A stretch of DNA of 42,384 bases, from assembly GCA_020848195.1 (NCBI GenBank), contig JADLAP010000049.1:1-42384 (forward strand). Reading direction: 5' to 3'. The stretch's first letter is position 1. Every line of letters begins with the position of its first letter. The translations under genes and the position numbers were made by a program. This DNA comes from Phycisphaeraceae bacterium. GTDB taxonomy: Bacteria > Planctomycetota > Phycisphaerae > Phycisphaerales > Phycisphaeraceae. Shown one piece after another: positions 37,825 through 42,384 of this stretch. The notes beneath the pieces were generated by a model. That model ran no database searches, was not told the origin of the DNA, and worked only from the letters and a program-made list of their open reading frames with translations.

Positions 37825-39669
37825 GTGGCGAAGCAGCAGACCAGCGATGATCGGGCAGCGGAGCCGGCGCGACGAATGCCGCCGCCGCCGCGCCAGGACA
37901 GGCTGGCGGTCTGGCTGGTGCTGGCGGTGATGCTGCTGATGGCGTCGGCGCCTCTGCTGATGGAAATCTACCGGCCTGACGCCACGGACCCGGAGGAAAC
38001 CCGCAGCGTGCTGATCGCCTCGGAAACGTGGCATCGTTCCGTGCGCCTGGCGGAGCAGGATCCCTACAGTCTGGAGCGGTTCGTGCCGCGTCTGCATCAT
38101 CAGATTCACATGGACAGTCCGCCGGGCCAGACGTGGATCGATCTGATCGCGTTTTCGCTGTTGGACGAAGCGAAGTCGGGGCCGGTGTGGCAGGTGACGT
38201 ACGCGAGGCTGGCGTCGGTGGCGATGGCGCTGCTGGCGGTGGCGGCGGTGTTCTGGGCGGGCTACTCGCTGGACCGGCTGCCGGCGGCGGCGTTTGCCGC
38301 CATGGCGGTGGCGTCGTGTCCGCTGTTTGTGTTGCAGGGCCGGCTGGCGACGCAAACCATGCCTCATCTGGCGTTCGGCATGCTCGCCATCGCCGCCGCG
38401 CTCTGGGCGGTCCGGCCTCTGCGTCCGCTGCCCTCCACGGAACGTCAGTTCATCGGCTGGATCACCTGCGGCCTGGCGCTGGGCGTGGCGACGCTGGTCA
38501 CCGGTCCCATCACGCTGGCTACCGTCATCGCGCCCATCTTCCTCTTCATCCTTCTCTGCCCCGATCGCATCGGACACCTGATCGGCCTGCTGGCGGCGCT
38601 GCTCATCGCCGTGCTGCTCGTAGCGCCCTGGCTGGTCTACGCTCATGAGCAGAACGCCCAGGCGTGGGCCACCTGGCTGGGCCGGATCACCGTGATCGAA
38701 CACTATGACATGGCGATGTTGACGGAGCACGCCCGTCAGCGGCTGGCGATGCTGGGATGGGGGCTGGCGCCGTGGCTGCCGTGGGGCGTGGCGGCGGTGG
38801 TGCAGCCGTGGAGCCGGTCGTCCAAGGGCCGGCGGCTGCGATTGACGCTGGGGGTGATGTGGTTCGTGCTGCTGCTGGCGCTGATTCTGCCGATGCCGAC
38901 GACGCCGCAGGCGATGGACCTGCTTCCGCTGGCGCCGGCCGCGGCGGTGACGGTGGCGCAATTGTTCGGCCATTACGCGGAAATGGCGGCGTCCGGACGC
39001 TATGTCCTGTCGTGGCGTCTGCTGCGGTGGCCTTATCTGGCTCTGCTCGTGGCGGCGTCGATCCTGGTCCCGGCGGGGCTGGTGTTTCCCCAGAAACTGG
39101 TCGCGGCCGGACTGGTGCAGGCTGGGGGGTGGGCCAATCCCGGCGTCCTCTTCGCCGTCGGACTCGGAGCGGTCTTGCTCATCCTCACCGCCTACAGCGC
39201 CCATGGCGTCGTTCGTCACTATCCCACCCGCACGTTCGTCCTGTGGTCCGTCTGGTGGCTGATGCTCATGACCGTGCTGACCTTGCCGATGACCCGCGGC
39301 GCGGCGGCGATCCATCCGCTGCGCTGCGACGCTCAGAAGCTGCGCGAAGCCCTCGGCGACGGTCGCGGATTCTGGCTCCAACGCGAGGTCGAACCGATCC
39401 CGCCGGACCCCGGTCTGTTGCTCTACGCCGGCCATTCGCTCTCCTGGCTTCGGTTGACTCAGATCTCCACGCTGATCGAGGAGCATGACGCCTCGCGCGA
39501 CGCCGCGGCGCTGTTCCTGGTCACCCCGCTGTCGATGCCGCCGATGGGTTCGCGGTTCACGCCGGTCATGGACCTGCCCGCGGCCGAAGTCCGTCTCTGG
39601 CGTCTGCTTCCGTCCTCGCCCGCGGCCGCCACCGCGCCTTCCTCTCAACCTGCCGAGTCTCACCCATGA
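37825..39669 (+). CDS. GT39/ArnT-like polytopic glycosyltransferase
   Basis: 614 residues from GTG 37825, with GGAGGAG 9 bases upstream and no ATG in place. About eleven membrane helices are spread over residues 25-500 (LAVWLVLAVMLLMASAPLLM, LASVAMALLAVAAVFWAGYS, GLLAALLIAVLLVAPWLVYA, LALLVAASILVPAGLVF-like). The first loop has RPDATDPEETRSVLIASETW, in the position of the acidic catalytic loop of ArnT/PMT enzymes, followed by HMDSPPGQTWIDLIAFSL. These enzymes move a sugar from a polyprenyl-phosphate carrier to lipid A or protein on the outer face of the membrane. The 4-base overlap with the GT2 gene and the LAB_N gene behind it support a lipid A glycosylation role. Confidence 0.8.
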   Translation: MAKQQTSDDRAAEPARRMPPPPRQDRLAVWLVLAVMLLMASAPLLMEIYRPDATDPEETRSVLIASETWHRSVRLAEQDPYSLERFVPRLHHQIHMDSPPGQTWIDLIAFSLLDEAKSGPVWQVTYARLASVAMALLAVAAVFWAGYSLDRLPAAAFAAMAVASCPLFVLQGRLATQTMPHLAFGMLAIAAALWAVRPLRPLPSTERQFIGWITCGLALGVATLVTGPITLATVIAPIFLFILLCPDRIGHLIGLLAALLIAVLLVAPWLVYAHEQNAQAWATWLGRITVIEHYDMAMLTEHARQRLAMLGWGLAPWLPWGVAAVVQPWSRSSKGRRLRLTLGVMWFVLLLALILPMPTTPQAMDLLPLAPAAAVTVAQLFGHYAEMAASGRYVLSWRLLRWPYLALLVAASILVPAGLVFPQKLVAAGLVQAGGWANPGVLFAVGLGAVLLILTAYSAHGVVRHYPTRTFVLWSVWWLMLMTVLTLPMTRGAAAIHPLRCDAQKLREALGDGRGFWLQREVEPIPPDPGLLLYAGHSLSWLRLTQISTLIEEHDASRDAAALFLVTPLSMPPMGSRFTPVMDLPAAEVRLWRLLPSSPAAATAPSSQPAESHP

Positions 39670-40445
39670 GTCAGAATGCATCCGCGTCTTCCGCCTCACC
39701 CTCGGCCGCCGGGCCGGAGCTGTCGATCATCGTGCCCGCGCTCAACGAGGAGGACAACGTCGGCCCGCTGGTCGACGAGGTTCGCCGCGCCGTGCTGGAC
39801 GCCGGGATCGACGCCGAGATGATCGTCGTCGACGACGGCTCGACCGATCAAACGCTGCCCCGGCTGCGGGAACTTCAGAAACAGCATCCGTGGCTTCGGC
39901 TGCTGCACCGGGACAAGGCGCGGGGCCAGTCGTCGGCGATGTGGGCGGGGATTCACGCCGCGAGGGGCCGGTTCGTCGCCATGCTCGACGCCGATCTGCA
40001 GAACGATCCGTTCGACCTGCCCGCCATGATCGTGCCCCTGCGGGAAAATGCGGCGGACCTCGTGCAGGGCGACCGCAGCGCCAACCGGCGCGACACCTTC
40101 GTCCGCCGCGTCAGCAGTTGGGTCGGTCGCACCGCACGACGCCAAATCCTCGGCGACTCCGTCCGCGACACCGGATGCTCCTCCCGCATGTTGCGCCGCG
40201 AGTTTGCCCTCCAGCTTCCGTTGCAGTTCAAGGGCATGCACCGGTTTATTCCCATCTACTGCCGGATGCTCGGGGCACGGATCGTGGAGATGCAGGTGCA
40301 TCACCGGCCGCGCCACGCCGGGACCGCCAAGTACGGCGTGCTTAACCGCGCCTTCGTCGGCCTGATAGACTGCTTCGCCATGCGATGGATGCTCAAACGC
40401 CATCGCTGCACCGACACGGTCGAAGTTTCTGGAGATTCCCGGTGA
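39666..40445 (+). CDS. GT2 glycosyltransferase, polyprenyl-phosphate sugar synthase-like (ArnC/DPM1 type)
   Basis: 259 residues. The GT-A fold motifs are complete: LSIIVPALNEEDNVGPLVDE, MIVVDDGSTDQTL, and the metal-binding ARGRFVAMLDADLQNDPFDL, then VQGDRSANRRDTFVRRVSSW and DTGCSSRMLRRE. The length and lack of C-terminal membrane helices fit DPM1-type enzymes that load a sugar on polyprenyl phosphate on the cytosolic side, giving the donor for the GT39-like protein before it. It overlaps that gene by ATGA and its own stop overlaps the GTG of the next gene (GTGA), so the three are translationally coupled. Confidence 0.9.
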   Translation: MSQNASASSASPSAAGPELSIIVPALNEEDNVGPLVDEVRRAVLDAGIDAEMIVVDDGSTDQTLPRLRELQKQHPWLRLLHRDKARGQSSAMWAGIHAARGRFVAMLDADLQNDPFDLPAMIVPLRENAADLVQGDRSANRRDTFVRRVSSWVGRTARRQILGDSVRDTGCSSRMLRREFALQLPLQFKGMHRFIPIYCRMLGARIVEMQVHHRPRHAGTAKYGVLNRAFVGLIDCFAMRWMLKRHRCTDTVEVSGDSR

Positions 40446-41059
40446 TTCGAGGCTCATCCGTTCTGCCCACCTCGTCGCGCAATATGGTCATCTTTTCCCT
40501 GCTGACCCTCATCGCGGCGATGGCGGCGATCGCCTTGCCTTCGGATAATGCCCGATCCGATTCGTCCAGCCCGTGGTTCGAGGTCAAGAAACTCAAGGAC
40601 CTGCCCTCGAATGCCTGGCGTGCCAAGCTCCGCGTCAACGACCAGGGCCACGCCTACTACCATGTCGTCTACCGCGACGGCCGCAGGGACGACCTGACGC
40701 CCCAGGCCTACGCCGACGCGCTCTACCAGGATCAGAAATCTCGCGGATGGATCTTCCGGCTCTTCAATATCTCCAACCTCGCCGGCGTCGCGTGGGTCAG
40801 CATCGGCTTCCTCGGCCAGACCCTGTTCGCCGGTCGCATGATCGTCCAGTGGCTGGCCAGCGAAAAAAGCCGCAAATCCGTCGTCCCTGTCGCCTTCTGG
40901 TGGATGAGCCTCCTCGGCTCGCTCATCCTCACCGCCTACTTCGTCTGGCGATGGGATATCGTCGGCTTCCTTGGCCAGGCGCCAGGCTGGATCATCTACG
41001 CCCGCAATCTCATGCTCATCTACCGGCCGCACCACGCGGCGCCGGATGCGAAGCCATGA
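40442..41059 (+). CDS. LAB_N-domain membrane protein (lipid A biosynthesis N-terminal domain)
   Basis: 205 residues from GTG 40442 (GGAG 7 bases upstream; GTGA overlap with the GT2 stop). A first membrane helix (MVIFSLLTLIAAMAAIALP) and a small periplasmic part (WFEVKKLKDLPSNAWRAKLR ... YYHVVYRDGRRDDLTP) precede the LAB_N domain of about 75 residues with three helices: VAWVSIGFLGQTLFAGRMIV, QWLASEKSRKSVVPVAFWWM, SLLGSLILTAYFVWRW and GQAPGWIIYARNLMLI. The domain is found alone, or ahead of lipid-A-disaccharide synthase. Next to GT2 and GT39 genes it may act like ArnE/F flippases for the lipid-linked sugar; that role is inference. Confidence 0.85.
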   Translation: MIRGSSVLPTSSRNMVIFSLLTLIAAMAAIALPSDNARSDSSSPWFEVKKLKDLPSNAWRAKLRVNDQGHAYYHVVYRDGRRDDLTPQAYADALYQDQKSRGWIFRLFNISNLAGVAWVSIGFLGQTLFAGRMIVQWLASEKSRKSVVPVAFWWMSLLGSLILTAYFVWRWDIVGFLGQAPGWIIYARNLMLIYRPHHAAPDAKP

Positions 41060-41089
41060 CGAAATCCAAATGACGAAGATTCCCGCTCC

Positions 41090-41125
41090 TTCCCAGCTGC
41101 GGGCAACCTGCCCGCGCGTCTTCGC
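41090..41125 (+). repeat. GCGGGCA hairpin repeat (copy D)
   Basis: CTTCCCAGCTGCGGGCAACC continuing TGCCCGCGCGTCTTCGC. It lies between the LAB_N and acyl ligase genes, on the same strand as copy A. Confidence 0.78.
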
Positions 41126-41200
41126 GCTTTCACGGTGCTGCTTGACGATCCACCGCCATCGCTGAAACAATGACCATCTGCTGTCCCTTGGAATCCCCGC

Positions 41201-42384
41201 ATGAGCCTGATCTGGTCCATCCTCAAAACCGCCCTGCGACAGCCCAATCGCGTCATCATGGAGGATGACCGTCGAACGTACACCTACAGCCAGCTCGTCG
41301 GCGGCGCGATGTTCGTGGCGGATCATCTGGACAGCCGGACCAAATCGCCGCACGTGGGCCTGATGCTGCCGACCTGCGGGGCGTTTCCCATGGCGCTCAT
41401 GGGCGCGTGGCTCGCCGGACGCACCGCCGTCCCGCTGAATTACCTGCTCCATCCCAACGAACTCAAACTCGTCATCGCCGACGCAGGCCTCGACGCCATC
41501 CTCACCACGCAGGTCATGATCGATTTCATCGGCAAGGACAATCTCCCCCACGATGTCCAACTGCTGCGCGTGGAGGACATCGACTACTCCGGCGCGCCGC
41601 CCTGGCGCTGGCCCTCCCATCATGATCCCGACGACCTGGCCACACTCATCTACACCTCCGGCACCAGCGGCACGCCCAAAGGCGTCATGCTCACCCACGG
41701 CAACCTCGAATCCAACGTCGAAGACTGCGTCCAGCACGTCCGGCTCAATGCCGCCGACACCTTCCTCGGCGTGCTGCCCCAGTTCCACTGCTTCGGCTTT
41801 ACCGCCCTGACCCTGCTGCCGCTGCGCGTCGGGGCGAAAATCGTCTACTCCGCACGGTTTGTGCCGAAAAAGATCGTCGAACTGATCCGCCGGCATCGGC
41901 CTGACGTGTTCATGGGCGTGCCCTCCATGTACGCCGCCCTGCTGAGCGTCAAGGACGCTGGACCCGATGATTTCCAAAGCGTACGCATCCCCGTTTCAGG
42001 CGGCGAACCGCTGCCCCGCAGCATCTACGACCAGTGCCTCGCACGCTTCGGCATCCACCTCCTCGAAGGCTATGGCCTGACCGAAACCTCCCCCGTCGCC
42101 AACTGGATGCCACCCCATCTGCCCCCGCACCCCGGCTCCGTCGGCCCCGCAATGCCCCACGTCCGCATCCTCCTCGTCGATGATCAACTCAAACCCGTCG
42201 GCCCGACCACCGATGGCGAAATCCTCCTCGCCGGCCCCAATGTCATGAAAGGCTACTACCAGCGCCGACAGCTCGACGCACAGGTCTTCGTCCACGTCGT
42301 CGATCCCGACACAGGCCGGCTCACCCGATTCTTCCGCACCGGCGACATCGGACGCTTCGATGCCGACGGCTGCCTCTACATCAC
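41201..42384 (+). CDS. AMP-dependent acyl-CoA/acyl-ACP ligase, 3' end missing
   Basis: 394 codons from ATG 41201 (MSLIWSILKTALRQPNRVIM) to the window end. Adenylation-domain motifs are clear: the P-loop LIYTSGTSGTPKGVMLTHGN, PQFHCFGFTALTLLPL, FMGVPSMYAALL, SGGEPLPRSIYDQC, LLEGYGLTETSPVANWMPPH, GEILLAGPNVMKGYY, and the TGD motif in FFRTGDIGRFDADGCLYI. It would activate a fatty acid as acyl-adenylate; the small C-terminal lid domain (and any fused acyltransferase) is beyond the edge. It follows the lipid A trio by 141 bases with a hairpin repeat between, so it may be a separate unit. No good ribosome-binding site is seen. Confidence 0.9.
   Translation, partial: MSLIWSILKTALRQPNRVIMEDDRRTYTYSQLVGGAMFVADHLDSRTKSPHVGLMLPTCGAFPMALMGAWLAGRTAVPLNYLLHPNELKLVIADAGLDAILTTQVMIDFIGKDNLPHDVQLLRVEDIDYSGAPPWRWPSHHDPDDLATLIYTSGTSGTPKGVMLTHGNLESNVEDCVQHVRLNAADTFLGVLPQFHCFGFTALTLLPLRVGAKIVYSARFVPKKIVELIRRHRPDVFMGVPSMYAALLSVKDAGPDDFQSVRIPVSGGEPLPRSIYDQCLARFGIHLLEGYGLTETSPVANWMPPHLPPHPGSVGPAMPHVRILLVDDQLKPVGPTTDGEILLAGPNVMKGYYQRRQLDAQVFVHVVDPDTGRLTRFFRTGDIGRFDADGCLYI

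Noticed and set aside
1-42384. tRNA or rRNA genes
   Set aside because: No cloverleaf with a T-arm consensus and no rRNA-like conserved stretch was noticed when reading; a covariance search was not possible here.

Overview
The window is 42.4 kb of GC-rich, gene-dense DNA. It suggests a Gram-negative member of the Planctomycetota, probably Phycisphaerae-like. The reasons are two PEP-CTERM secreted proteins, large right-handed beta-helix and DUF11-type secreted proteins, lipid-A-type glycosylation genes, a fused 2-oxoacid:ferredoxin oxidoreductase, and many small intergenic hairpin repeats. This is inference from gene content; there is no rRNA here to confirm it, and I saw no tRNA.

Layout. 1-2.6 kb (minus): two overlapping CNNM/CorC-type membrane proteins and a Gfo/Idh/MocA oxidoreductase. 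2.6-7.1 kb: pdxA, a secreted DUF11 protein (minus), a LysM lipoprotein and fabI. 7.2-10.6 kb (minus): an apparent operon cdaA-cdaR-proA, joining c-di-AMP synthesis to proline synthesis; CdaA has Asp-Met-Ala where the family has Asp-Gly-Ala. 10.8-14.2 kb: a MoxR ATPase, a MATE exporter (minus) and an N-carbamoylputrescine-amidase-like nitrilase. 14.2-14.9 kb: a toxin-antitoxin-like pair whose first gene is frameshifted. 15-22 kb (minus): two paralogous beta-helix proteins and two PEP-CTERM proteins, one with a Cys/Gln pair that fits an internal thioester domain. Two long gene-free stretches lie here, holding operator-like repeats, hairpins and terminators.

22.1-32.5 kb: coaD, then a probable surface-polysaccharide locus (Wzy-like polymerase, sulfotransferase, two GT4 glycosyltransferases, an opposed SDR epimerase) followed by a DevCAB-like ABC exporter (permease, ATPase, membrane-fusion protein). 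32.4-33.8 kb (minus): a toxin-antitoxin cluster with an intact VapBC pair and a HepT/MntA pair whose HepT gene is destroyed. 33.8-37.5 kb (minus): a 1216-residue indolepyruvate-oxidoreductase-like fusion with altered active-site motifs. 37.8-42.4 kb: a GT39-like / GT2 / LAB_N trio typical of lipid A glycosylation, then an AMP-dependent acyl ligase cut by the window end.

The most unusual overall signal is the density and variety of small structured repeats. At least six families occur. One (peptide KP-x-GESSSLG plus 9-base tandem units) sits in frame inside protein-coding genes. Another shows compensatory base changes between copies. Several genes (Gfo/Idh/MocA, pdxA, vapB, devC-like) have a -10-like hexamer ending 7-8 bases before the start codon and no Shine-Dalgarno, suggesting leaderless mRNAs.
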